The notes under the pieces are model-generated. The model was not told where the DNA came from and ran no database searches. It worked only from the letters and a program-made list of their open reading frames with translations. The position numbers and the translations under genes are program-made. Source: a bacterium (lineage in GTDB: Bacteria > Bacillota > Clostridia > Oscillospirales > Acutalibacteraceae). Taken from it: a stretch of DNA of 8,779 nucleotides. Position 1 is the first letter of the stretch. Each line of letters opens with the position of its first letter. The stretch covers positions 1-8,779 of the forward strand of contig JAHKZS010000005.1 of the NCBI GenBank assembly GCA_020626545.1, given 5' to 3'. Below are positions 1 through 5,953 of the stretch, in pieces.

Positions 1-5
1 CTCAT
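1..5 (-). CDS. rpsS: Start of 30S ribosomal protein S19 (partial, cut by window edge)
   Basis: Only the start codon and two bases of the second codon (AG, as in a Ser or Arg codon) lie in the window. A strong ribosome binding site, AAAGGAG at 13-19, sits seven bases upstream, and the codon follows the rplB stop by 20 bases. The identity rests on the conserved S10-operon order, in which S19 follows L2, and on S19 proteins commonly beginning Met-Ser-Arg. No protein sequence is visible to confirm it. Confidence 0.7.
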
Positions 6-25
6 AATTAAGCTCCTTTCCTGCC

Positions 26-859
26 TTACTTACCGTTTCTTCTGCGAACGATTAATCTATCGCTCTGCTTATGCTTCTTACGAGTCTTATAACCGAGTGC
101 CGGTTTACCCCAAGGGGTAACAGGTCCGGGACGGCCAACAGGTGATTTACCCTCACCACCACCGTGGGGGTGGTCATTCGGGTTCATAACAGAACCGCGG
201 ACTGTCGGGCGCCAACCCATATTTCTCTTACGACCGGCTTTACCGATCTTAACATTCTCGTGGTCAGTGTTGCCGACCTGGCCGATTGTTGCCATACAGC
301 CTTCGGGAACGTTACGAAGCTCTGAACTCGGAAGTCTTAAAAGAGCTAATCCGTTTTCTTTAGCCATGAGCTGAGCCATGTTACCGGCGGAACGAGCGAG
401 CTGAGCGCCGCGTCCGGGATAAAGCTCAACGTTGTGGACAAAAGTACCTACAGGGATATTCTTAAGCGGAAGCGCGTTACCCGGCTTGATATCAGCGTCA
501 GGGCCCGCGACAACTGTGTCGCCTACTTTTAATCCCTCAGGAGCAACAATATAAGCTTTCTCGCCGTCTGTGTATTCGATTAAAGCGATAAAAGCTGAAC
601 GGTTCGGATCGTACTCTAAAGTAGCGACCTTACCTTCTACGCCGAATTTCTGGCGTTTGAAATCAATAATACGGTACTTTCTGCGGTTACCGCCGCCACG
701 ATGGCGAACAGTAATTCTGCCGTAGCTGTTACGGCCTGAATGCTTCTTTAAAGGAGCGAGTAAGCTCTTTTCGGGAGCAACCTTTGAAAGTCCGGAGTAG
801 TCAGTAACCGACTTATTTCTCATAGAGTTAATCGTCGACTTGTAAACTTTAATAGCCAT
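26..859 (-). CDS. rplB: 50S ribosomal protein L2
   Basis: L2 is a primary 23S rRNA-binding protein near the peptidyl-transferase centre and is needed for subunit association. The 277-residue product has the usual bacterial length. It carries the family hallmarks: an N-terminal OB-fold part with [15 protein letters not shown] (residues 53-67), a middle SH3-like part containing [13 protein letters not shown] (147-159), and the near-invariant [20 protein letters not shown] (226-245), whose His230 corresponds to the functionally important His229 of E. coli. The basic tail is [10 protein letters not shown]. Translation starts at 859 behind GAGGAG. The gene lies fifth in the S10 operon as expected. 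The oddity is upstream: 239 bases separate it from rplW, where most genomes have a few tens at most, and a promoter-like sequence there could give rplB and later genes extra transcription. Confidence 0.98.
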   Translation of the reverse strand: MAIKVYKSTINSMRNKSVTDYSGLSKVAPEKSLLAPLKKHSGRNSYGRITVRHRGGGNRRKYRIIDFKRQKFGVEGKVATLEYDPNRSAFIALIEYTDGEKAYIVAPEGLKVGDTVVAGPDADIKPGNALPLKNIPVGTFVHNVELYPGRGAQLARSAGNMAQLMAKENGLALLRLPSSELRNVPEGCMATIGQVGNTDHENVKIGKAGRKRNMGWRPTVRGSVMNPNDHPHGGGEGKSPVGRPGPVTPWGKPALGYKTRKKHKQSDRLIVRRRNGK

Positions 860-1098
860 TTAATTCACTCTCCTCATGATGGCTTTGCGGAAATATGGCG
901 ATTCCCATACATTCAAAATACTTATTCGATATCTTCGCGTATATATAATGTATACGAAAAGTGATATCAAGCCTCGTTACTCGTCGCTTCTCCTCTCTTA
1001 ACTCCCACTCGTCTAATCCGCTTCGAGTTCTTCGAACTCTTTACGGCTTAGTCCTCGCCGGTCGTTAAATCGAGGGCTCCGAGTCTCGGCTCTAAGTA
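860..1098 (-). other. Hairpin-rich 239-base non-coding insert between rplW and rplB
   Basis: No credible reading frame is present on either strand. Several inverted repeats are visible: GATATC-bounded arms at 928-968 with an AT-rich centre; GAGTTC-TTC-GAACTC at 1025-1039; CCTCG/CGAGG at 1053-1075; and CCGAG-T-CTCGG at 1079-1089. Between about 961 and 1060 the transcribed strand is purine-rich, with repeated GAGT and CGAG words, unlike the neighbouring genes. Short palindromes and biased composition in a normally compact operon suggest an inserted small interspersed repeat. A structured RNA spacer or processing site is the alternative. I see no transposase, and I could not identify a clear target duplication. 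Only the rplB ribosome binding site (GAGGAG near 870-875) has an assignable function. Confidence 0.6.
942..970 (-). promoter_or_regulatory. Possible internal promoter ahead of rplB
   Basis: On the minus strand, TTGATA (965-970) and TATATA (942-947) are separated by exactly 17 bases, a plausible sigma-A promoter with a start near 935, about 75 bases before rplB. The -10 matches consensus at only four of six positions. The whole element overlaps the inverted repeat at 928-968, so the AT-rich resemblance may be accidental. Confidence 0.35.
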
Positions 1099-1392
1099 TT
1101 ACATCATGCCTTCAAAAAATTCAATATTCTTGCTGTCCTCTGTTAAGGTTACTATAGCCTTTTTCCAGGACTTAGTGTAGCCTCCGTTATTCTGACCCTG
1201 ACGACGGAACTTTCCGCGTACATTAACGGTGTTAACCTTAGCTACTTTTACACCAAAGATTTCCTCGCAAGCCTTAGCGATTTCAATCTTGTTAGCAGTT
1301 TTAGCAACCTCAAAGGTGTACTTCTTGTCAACGGCGCCGAGCATACTTTTCTCGGTAATAACCGGACGAATGATAATATCCTGAGCTATCAT
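1099..1392 (-). CDS. rplW: 50S ribosomal protein L23
   Basis: L23 binds domain III of 23S rRNA at the exit of the peptide tunnel, where it docks trigger factor and SRP. The 97-residue product is typical in length. It shows the family start [13 protein letters not shown] (residues 5-17), the central [23 protein letters not shown] (positions 39-61) and the loop before [14 protein letters not shown] (70-83). The start codon overlaps the rplD stop by four bases (ATGA), with GAGGAGG seven bases upstream inside the rplD end, so translation is probably coupled to L4. Its stop is followed by the unusual 239-base insert, not directly by rplB. Confidence 0.97.
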   Translation of the reverse strand: MIAQDIIIRPVITEKSMLGAVDKKYTFEVAKTANKIEIAKACEEIFGVKVAKVNTVNVRGKFRRQGQNNGGYTKSWKKAIVTLTEDSKNIEFFEGMM

Positions 1393-2012
1393 GCGTATAC
1401 CTCCTCGATTTTGCTTACCGCGTCTTTTACGATAACAAGCTTATCAGCGTTTAAGATATCGTAAACGTTAAGCTCGTTAACCTGAGCGGTTTTAACGCCC
1501 TTAATATTAGAAGCGGATTTGATAACCTTTTTGTCTACCTCAGGCAGAACGATTAAGGCTTTATTATCTACTCCGATAGCTGTGAGCATTTCTGCTACAA
1601 CCTTGGTTTTGAACTCGTCGAGAGCGATAGCGTCTACAACGATAATCTCGCTTTCGGCTGCTTTAGAAGAAAGAGCCGACTTCATAGCAAGTCTCTTAAC
1701 CTTTTTGTTTACGGAGAAGCTGTAATTTCTCGGCTTAGGAGCGAAAACTACGCCGCCGTGAGTCCACTGGGGAGCTCTTGTCGAACCCTGACGAGCACGT
1801 CCTGTACCCTTCTGTCTCCAAGGCTTTTTACCGCCGCCGGAAACTTCGGATCTTGTGAGGGCTGACTGTGTGCCCTGACGCTGATTCGCGAGGTAGCTTA
1901 CTACCATCTGATGCATAACAGCTTCATTAGGCTCGATACCGAAGATAGAATCGTTTAAATCAACTGTGCCTACCTTCTTGCCTTTCATATCTACTACATT
2001 AATACTTGGCAT
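1389..2012 (-). CDS. rplD: 50S ribosomal protein L4
   Basis: L4 is a 23S rRNA-binding protein whose extended loop lines the peptide tunnel. The 207-residue product has normal length. It contains the diagnostic loop with [20 protein letters not shown] followed by [19 protein letters not shown] (residues 45-83), then [11 protein letters not shown], and ends in an alpha/beta domain (about 120-207). GGAGG lies seven bases before the start, and the gap to rplC is only 16 bases. In E. coli, L4 also represses its own operon by binding the S10 leader; the long rpsJ leader at 3053-3364 makes a comparable control conceivable here, but the sequence does not prove it. Confidence 0.98.
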   Translation of the reverse strand: MPSINVVDMKGKKVGTVDLNDSIFGIEPNEAVMHQMVVSYLANQRQGTQSALTRSEVSGGGKKPWRQKGTGRARQGSTRAPQWTHGGVVFAPKPRNYSFSVNKKVKRLAMKSALSSKAAESEIIVVDAIALDEFKTKVVAEMLTAIGVDNKALIVLPEVDKKVIKSASNIKGVKTAQVNELNVYDILNADKLVIVKDAVSKIEEVYA

Positions 2013-2028
2013 TTAAAGTCCTCCCTTC

Positions 2029-2661
2029 TTACGCTTTAACGGCATCTTTGATAACTACGATGCCCTTATTCGGTCCCGGGATAGCGCCCTTGATCGCGAT
2101 TAAGTTATTCTCAGCGTCAACCTTAACTACTGTAAGGTTCTGAACTGTAACTTTCTCAGCACCAAGACGACCGTTCATCTTCTTACCCTTGAATACTCTC
2201 GAGGGAGATGAACACATACCGATTGAACCGCCGTGACGTACGTTAGGACCTGTACCGTGGGATTCCTTAAGTCTGTGGAAATTCCAGCGCTTAATTACAC
2301 CTGCTGTACCTTTACCTTTGCTGGTACCTGTAACGTCAATCTTGTTTCCTGCTTCAAAGGTGTCAGCCTTAACGATATCGCCGATTGTATAAGCGTCTGT
2401 GTCGTCAAAACGGAATTCCTTTAAAACTTTCTTGGGAGCAACATCGTTCTTAGCGAAATGACCGGCGATAGGTTTCTTAACCTTGTTAGGTTTTAAATCA
2501 CCGAAGCCGAGCTGAACTGCTGCGTAACCGTCGTTTTCTACTGTCTTCTTAGTAACTACGGCACAAGGGCCTGCTTCTACTACAGTAACAGGAACGACTT
2601 TACCTGTCTCGTCGAAAATCTGTGTCATACCGATTTTCTTTCCGATTAATGCTCTTTGCAT
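2029..2661 (-). CDS. rplC: 50S ribosomal protein L3
   Basis: L3 nucleates 50S assembly, and its long central extension reaches the peptidyl-transferase centre. The 210-residue product starts [20 protein letters not shown], a clear L3 beginning. It carries the extension motifs [17 protein letters not shown] (residues 112-128), [14 protein letters not shown] (135-148) and [17 protein letters not shown] (151-167). The short form with Met-Cys after GSIG, where E. coli has the methylated Gln150 region, is normal for Firmicutes. A strong AAGGAGG site precedes the start. The 79-base gap upstream to rpsJ holds a small GNRA-type hairpin. Confidence 0.98.
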   Translation of the reverse strand: MQRALIGKKIGMTQIFDETGKVVPVTVVEAGPCAVVTKKTVENDGYAAVQLGFGDLKPNKVKKPIAGHFAKNDVAPKKVLKEFRFDDTDAYTIGDIVKADTFEAGNKIDVTGTSKGKGTAGVIKRWNFHRLKESHGTGPNVRHGGSIGMCSSPSRVFKGKKMNGRLGAEKVTVQNLTVVKVDAENNLIAIKGAIPGPNKGIVVIKDAVKA

Positions 2662-2689
2662 TTTCTATTTCCTCCTTATTAGGTTATTG

Positions 2690-2705
2690 GTCGGGTTGCC
2701 CCGAC
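2690..2705 (-). other. GTCGGG-GCAA-CCCGAC hairpin in the rpsJ-rplC gap
   Basis: A perfect six-base-pair stem is capped by GCAA, a GNRA tetraloop, on the transcribed strand, 28 bases before the rplC start. A weaker TTTACC/GGTAAA pairing (2707-2735) lies just upstream. No U-run follows, so it is not a terminator. It may stabilise or space the mRNA, or mark a processing site; function unknown. Confidence 0.45.
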
Positions 2706-2740
2706 ATTTACCCTGTCTGCTTGTAGGTTGGTAAAGTAGA

Positions 2741-3052
2741 TTATAATTTAATCTCGATATCAACACCGGCAGGGAGCTCTAAGCTCATAAGAGCCTCGAC
2801 TGTCTTGTTTGACGGTCTTAAAATGTCGATAAGACGTTTGTGAGTTCTCATCTCGAACTGCTCACGGCTGTCCTTGTACTTATGAACAGCACGAAGAATA
2901 GTAACAACCTGCTTCTCTGTAGGGAGCGGAACGGGACCTGAAACTCTGGCGCCTGTTCTCTTAGCTGTCGCTACAATCTTCTCAGCAGAGCTGTCTACGA
3001 GCTGATGATCGTAACCCTTTAATCTTATACGAATTTTTTCTTTGACTGCCAT
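2741..3052 (-). CDS. rpsJ: 30S ribosomal protein S10
   Basis: S10 is a late-assembly head protein of the 30S subunit and, as NusE, also a transcription antitermination factor that pairs with NusB and NusG. The 103-residue product matches the family in length and sequence: [20 protein letters not shown] (residues 6-25), [16 protein letters not shown] (32-47) and the loop [20 protein letters not shown] (68-87). A near-perfect AAGGAGG is placed eight bases before the start. It is the first gene of the operon, behind a consensus promoter and a leader of about 310 nt. The gene upstream is an unrelated secreted protein, not the tuf/str cluster that often precedes S10 in Clostridia. Confidence 0.98.
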   Translation of the reverse strand: MAVKEKIRIRLKGYDHQLVDSSAEKIVATAKRTGARVSGPVPLPTEKQVVTILRAVHKYKDSREQFEMRTHKRLIDILRPSNKTVEALMSLELPAGVDIEIKL

Positions 3053-3364
3053 TATCGTCGCCTCCTTAAAAAATTTGGCGGGCGTTCCTTGAAGTTTTCC
3101 ACAGAGCCGGGTGTTCCCAACCTCCGCGTTTTTAAAACCGATTAACTTTTAAAGCCAACCGGTACCTCAAGACACAATTTAAGCTATACGGCATAGCAAC
3201 TCTTATGCGCACGCTTAAAAACTATAACTTTCGCCCGGTTTAAAATCGGACATACTCCACGGAAAAACCGGCTTATAAAAGCCGCAACCTCCCGCTTCAT
3301 CGCACATCATTTGCAGTCGATATCACGCAAAAAGGCGCAAAATACCCCTATTACGCGATAATGC
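3053..3364 (-). ncRNA. Long structured 5' leader of the S10 operon
   Basis: About 310 bases separate the predicted transcription start from rpsJ with no convincing gene between. On the transcribed strand I see these helices: CGGCTT-TTAT-AAGCCG (3269-3284); a second pairing CCGGTTT/AAACCGG (3265-3271 with 3235-3241) that shares bases 3269-3271 with the first and so excludes it; GCTAT/ATAGC (3183-3197); and ACCGGTT/AATCGGT (3137-3163). CGGGCG (3232-3237) can also pair with CGCCCG (3079-3084) close to the ribosome binding site. The 5' part holds GATGAAGCGGGAGGTTGC (3285-3302), a segment I recall as conserved before rpsJ in many Clostridia. Ribosomal operons are often controlled by their own protein products through such leaders; which protein binds here, if any, is unknown. 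Confidence 0.7.
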
Positions 3365-3370
3365 TTGACT

Positions 3371-3399
3371 ATTATACTATATATACACGTGAATTTCAA
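3371..3399 (-). promoter_or_regulatory. Promoter of the S10 operon
   Basis: TTGAAA (3394-3399) and a perfect TATAAT (3371-3376) are separated by exactly 17 bases on the minus strand, a strong sigma-A promoter as expected for ribosomal genes. Transcription should start near 3364. The region just upstream is AT-rich with A/T runs (3410-3428) that could act as an UP element. Confidence 0.9.
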
Positions 3400-3462
3400 G
3401 GAAAATCGGTAAAAAACCTGTAATTTTTGTATGTAGAATATGGCAGAAATTCTATCATTAAT

Positions 3463-3481
3463 TTTGTGCAAAACGCACAAA
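3463..3481 (-). other. Second hairpin TTTGTGC-loop-GCACAAA behind the terminator
   Basis: A perfect seven-base-pair inverted repeat with a five-base loop begins right after the terminator stem, in the sense of transcription. It has no U-run of its own. It could reinforce termination in front of the S10 promoter, or be a protein-binding palindrome. Confidence 0.4.
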
Positions 3482-3482
3482 C

Positions 3483-3514
3483 ACCGGGAAGATAATCAAA
3501 ACTATCTTCCCGGT
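3483..3514 (-). terminator. Intrinsic terminator after the secreted-protein/small-peptide unit
   Basis: A perfect 12-base-pair stem (ACCGGGAAGATA with TATCTTCCCGGT) encloses an eight-base loop, 20 bases after the stop of the small gene at 3535. The bases that follow on the minus strand (GTTTGTGCGTTTT) are only moderately U-rich, so termination may be imperfect. It isolates the S10 operon promoter from upstream transcription. Confidence 0.75.
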
Positions 3515-3534
3515 CAAAACTGTTAGCTATTAAA

Positions 3535-3636
3535 TTATTTCCCGGCGTACAACGCTACTACCAGTATAGAACCCGCCATTAAAAGCGCGCAGACTATAGC
3601 TACTATACGCACAAAGAGCTTTTGTCTTTTGTTCAT
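3535..3636 (-). CDS. 33-residue single-pass membrane peptide
   Basis: The product is short: a basic start MNKRQKLFVR, then one hydrophobic helix of about 21 residues (11-31, IVAIVCALL... to ...VVALYA), ending Gly-Lys. By the positive-inside rule the amino end should face the cytoplasm. The case for a real gene is its position. An AGAGG site overlaps the stop codon of the upstream secreted protein, six bases before the ATG; the gap between the two genes is nine bases; and the terminator follows 20 bases later. It would therefore be translated from the same mRNA. I do not recognise a family, although tiny clostridial membrane peptides of this build are common. It could assist membrane insertion or export of the upstream product, but that is only inference from context. 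Confidence 0.65.
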   Translation of the reverse strand: MNKRQKLFVRIVAIVCALLMAGSILVVALYAGK

Positions 3637-3645
3637 TTTTAACCT

Positions 3646-5142
3646 CTACACCTTAAACGTAATATTGTAAGAATATTTTTTAGAAGAACCTATAACCTTA
3701 GCGGTAATCTTAGCGGTAGCTCTGCTGTGGCACTGTTTTATCCAGTAGGTACAGCTCGGACTCCAGCGGATAATATCGTACGGATCCAGTCCTTTCTGCT
3801 CCATTAACCATCCGCAGAATATAGCGCACCAGTTAGCAGCCGCGTAACAACCCATTATCTTTTTCCAGGCTTTAGTGTGGTTATAATAATTTCTTCCTCG
3901 TTTACCGATTTGCTTCTTAGCTAAATCGGCGAGCTTTTTCGCTTCTTTTCTCGAGGTGTACTGGGATAAATCTATAAAACCGACAATCTGGGAATTGTGT
4001 TTATAGTTTCTATAAACCTTTTTCGAAACGACAGATTTACGGTAGTCGTTCGCCTTAGTATTTCCCTCAATAGTAGTTATATTGTTTTTAGTAACCTTAT
4101 AAACGACTCCTACGTGATTCGCGAGGTAACCGTCATTAGTGTACCAATGGAAAAGTATAAAGTCGCCCTTTTTCGGAGTATAACGTTTCCTCTCCTTAAA
4201 GGCGGACACACTCTTACCCTTTACGTTACCATAGGAGGTTACCGAAGCTATATCGTCGTCCTTGGTCGAGTATTTTACGGGAGTTTGGGAAGAAAGGTTC
4301 TTCACCTTAAAGTAGCTATTAACGCTTTCTTTATAGTTCTTTAAGTAGAGCTGTCCCGAATACTTTTTGTTCTTCTTATAGCGGACGTTCTTATTCTTAA
4401 AGTTACCCGTATTATTTTTGCCCTTAAAATACTTTACGTAGTAGTTACCCTGAACGGAATAGTTCTCGGTTTTCTTAGAATAGGAAGCGACCTTATTAAT
4501 CTCGGTCTTTTCCTTTTGATCCAAGAAAAGTACCCACATACGCTCGGAGCCGACCTTGAGGTTAGCTATACCGCATGAGTTTACGGTTTCATCCTTGGCG
4601 TAATCCGAGGTCTTATACTTTTTATACAGATTCAAGTATGTAGCGCCTTTGGCAAAGATATACTTCTCGGGAAAACCGCCCGATACCTTTTTAGCGGAGA
4701 GCTTCTTGCTGTAATTTACAGCGAGCATAGCGGCTCTCTTATAAGCCTTTTCGGTTAACTCAACGTCATTTTTCAGTTTGTTAATTTCCTTAGAGCTTCT
4801 GTAAGAGTTTACGGAGTTAAGAACTTTTTTGTTGTACTGCTCAATAGTTGAGCCCTTTACCTTGAGCTTAGTTGTCGGAGATTTTACCGATTTTTTCTCT
4901 GTAGCGGGTTCGGTTTCCGCGGGAGTGGTCGTCTCAGGGACGGTTTCTTCCTCCGTAGAACTCGGTTCTGTTACCGCTTCGGTTTCAGAGGTTTCTGTTT
5001 CGACGGTTTCGGATACCGCTTCCGTCGGCTGAGTAACCCCGGTAGATTCAGTTTCTTCCACAGCGGAGTACGGCGTTACCATAAACACCGAAACAATCAT
5101 TACCGCCGCTATGATAAGAGAAACGGTTCTTTTAAAATGCAT
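3646..5142 (-). CDS. Secreted CAP-like protein with a rearranged CHAP-type peptidase domain
   Basis: A probable cell-wall or extracellular protein of 498 residues. A signal peptide (about 1-27, cleavage near YSA) is followed by a Thr/Ser/Glu-rich low-complexity linker (28-83). Residues about 103-210 resemble a degenerate CAP/SCP domain (VLNSVNSYRSSKEINKLK, CGIANLKVGSERMWVLFLD) without the usual His/Glu pocket. Residues about 289-315 look like a Big2-type fragment (VKYSTKDDDIASV). The last part has the motifs of a CHAP amidase/endopeptidase in inverted order: the half with TPKKGDFILF, NHVGVV (His343) and TTIEGNT (359-361) spans about 318-395, then the half with AKKQIG and NWCAIFCGW (Cys439) spans about 401-472. 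Such domains cut peptidoglycan peptides or amide bonds. The ribosome binding site is weak (AAGG, 11 bases away), but the next Met would destroy the signal peptide. A promoter lies directly upstream. Confidence 0.85.
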   Translation of the reverse strand: MHFKRTVSLIIAAVMIVSVFMVTPYSAVEETESTGVTQPTEAVSETVETETSETEAVTEPSSTEEETVPETTTPAETEPATEKKSVKSPTTKLKVKGSTIEQYNKKVLNSVNSYRSSKEINKLKNDVELTEKAYKRAAMLAVNYSKKLSAKKVSGGFPEKYIFAKGATYLNLYKKYKTSDYAKDETVNSCGIANLKVGSERMWVLFLDQKEKTEINKVASYSKKTENYSVQGNYYVKYFKGKNNTGNFKNKNVRYKKNKKYSGQLYLKNYKESVNSYFKVKNLSSQTPVKYSTKDDDIASVTSYGNVKGKSVSAFKERKRYTPKKGDFILFHWYTNDGYLANHVGVVYKVTKNNITTIEGNTKANDYRKSVVSKKVYRNYKHNSQIVGFIDLSQYTSRKEAKKLADLAKKQIGKRGRNYYNHTKAWKKIMGCYAAANWCAIFCGWLMEQKGLDPYDIIRWSPSCTYWIKQCHSRATAKITAKVIGSSKKYSYNITFKV

Positions 5143-5211
5143 CTTTTCACAACCTTATTTTAGTTAATATTCCACTTCCAAATATCCGATAACTTAAATG
5201 CTATCTTTTCT

Positions 5212-5240
5212 ATTATATTATATTTCAGGTTATTTTTCAA
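5212..5240 (-). promoter_or_regulatory. Promoter of the secreted CAP/CHAP protein gene
   Basis: TTGAAA (5235-5240) and TATAAT (5212-5217) stand 17 bases apart on the minus strand, a near-consensus sigma-A promoter giving a leader of about 60 bases. The -35 lies inside the palindrome TTTTCAA-G-TTGAAAA (5234-5248), so a dimeric regulator could cover it. Confidence 0.75.
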
Positions 5241-5264
5241 GTTGAAAAGTTTTGGGCACGTTTA

Positions 5265-5885
5265 TCAGACATCCTTACCCATCTCTGAATTGTACAATTT
5301 CCTCTTGCTCTCCCAGCAGCTTTTGTCCTCGTCGGTAATAGCGCGGTGAACCTTACAGGGATTTCCGAACGCTACGCAATTATCGGGAATATCCTTAGTC
5401 ACAACCGAGCCCGAACCGATTACAACGTTACTTCCGATAGTAACCCCCGGGTTAATTGTAACCGAACCGCCTATCCAGACGTTATCGCCGATTTTTATCT
5501 CGTCGGCGTATTCAAGCCCTGTATTTCTGACCTCGAAATCTACCGGATGTCCCGCGGTATAGATACCGCACATCGGACCTATAAGCACATTATCGCCGAT
5601 AGTAACCTTCGCGCAGTCGATAATATGAAGGTTATAGTTAGCGTAAAAGCCGTCGCCCACAGAGATATTCTTACCGTAGTCGCAGTAAAACGGCGGTTCG
5701 ATATAGAGAAACTCGCCCGAGTTGCCGAGGATAGCGCGCAGAAGCTCTACTCGCTCCTTATTTTTATCCATAAGCATACTGTTAAATTTAAACAACTTCG
5801 CCTTACACTCTCTCATATCGGAACGAAGTTCATCGTCAAGAGCGTTATAGAGTTTACCGCTCAACATTCTTTCTTTTTCAGTCAT
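5265..5885 (-). CDS. Maltose/galactoside-type O-acetyltransferase (left-handed beta-helix)
   Basis: A cytoplasmic acetyl-CoA-dependent O-acetyltransferase of the LacA/Maa group, which acetylates sugars such as maltose, glucose or galactosides. From this start it has 206 residues, slightly longer than most relatives. The N-terminal MTEKERMLSGKLYNALDDEL matches the Maa-type helical domain. EPPFYCDYGKNISVGDGFYA (63-82) opens the beta-helix, whose hexapeptide turns (VTIGDNVLIG, IKIGDNVWIGG, VTIGSNVVIGSGSVV) run to about residue 170. The catalytic His is His113 in TAGHP, and GNPCKV closes the helix. I place the start at 5885 because GGTGA (5891-5895) is five bases upstream; the frame is open to TTG at 5897, with another ATG at 5891, but neither has a site. 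The true acceptor cannot be read from sequence. Confidence 0.92.
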   Translation of the reverse strand: MTEKERMLSGKLYNALDDELRSDMRECKAKLFKFNSMLMDKNKERVELLRAILGNSGEFLYIEPPFYCDYGKNISVGDGFYANYNLHIIDCAKVTIGDNVLIGPMCGIYTAGHPVDFEVRNTGLEYADEIKIGDNVWIGGSVTINPGVTIGSNVVIGSGSVVTKDIPDNCVAFGNPCKVHRAITDEDKSCWESKRKLYNSEMGKDV

Positions 5886-5888
5886 AAT

Positions 5889-5895
5889 CATCACC
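5889..5895 (-). promoter_or_regulatory. Ribosome binding site deciding the acetyltransferase start
   Basis: GGTGATG on the minus strand places GGTGA five bases before the ATG at 5885. It is weak, and it overlaps the alternative ATG at 5891, which has no site of its own. This favours the start that gives the family-typical beginning MTEKERM. Confidence 0.5.
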
Positions 5896-5902
5896 AAATT
5901 AT

Positions 5903-5908
5903 ATTATA
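5903..5908 (-). promoter_or_regulatory. Possible -10 box of the acetyltransferase gene
   Basis: A perfect TATAAT lies about 18 bases before the start codon, just after the thiT terminator. The correctly spaced -35 (TTTTCT, 5926-5931) is poor and sits in the terminator's U-tract and stem, so the promoter is doubtful. A second TATAAT (5898-5903) overlaps it. Confidence 0.4.
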
Positions 5909-5920
5909 ACACTTTTAAGC

Positions 5921-5950
5921 GCAAAAGAAAACCGCCCTTTCGGACGGTTT
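5921..5950 (-). terminator. Intrinsic terminator of thiT
   Basis: On the minus strand AAACCGTCC pairs with GGGCGGTTT (one G-U) around a GAAA tetraloop (5929-5950), followed by TTTTCTTTTGC. It lies three bases after the thiT stop codon. A textbook rho-independent terminator. Confidence 0.9.
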
Positions 5951-5953
5951 AAA

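Noticed and set aside
849..917. Short frames in the rplW-rplB gap (minus strand beginning MGIAIFPQ, plus strand beginning MAIPIHSK).
   Set aside because: Both are under 20 codons, lack ribosome binding sites, and one overlaps the start of rplB.
3210..3312. Leader peptide frames in the S10 leader (for example one beginning Met-Met-Cys-Asp-Glu-Ala-Gly-Gly-Cys, and another of about 38 codons beginning MKREVAAF).
   Set aside because: Neither start has a usable ribosome binding site. Both run through the hairpin-forming region, which is better explained as non-coding leader RNA; the codon content does not look like a regulatory peptide.
4830..5060. Repetitive Thr/Glu/Ser codons in the secreted protein, considered as a DNA repeat.
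   Set aside because: There is no exact repeat unit. It is an ordinary low-complexity linker after a signal peptide, common in cell-surface proteins of gut Clostridia.
5346..5909. Long plus-strand open frame opposite the acetyltransferase gene.
   Set aside because: It is antisense to a clear beta-helix acetyltransferase, its translation has no recognisable domain, and it has no placed ribosome binding site. The same applies to shorter plus-strand frames opposite the ribosomal, thiT, nadC and secreted-protein genes.
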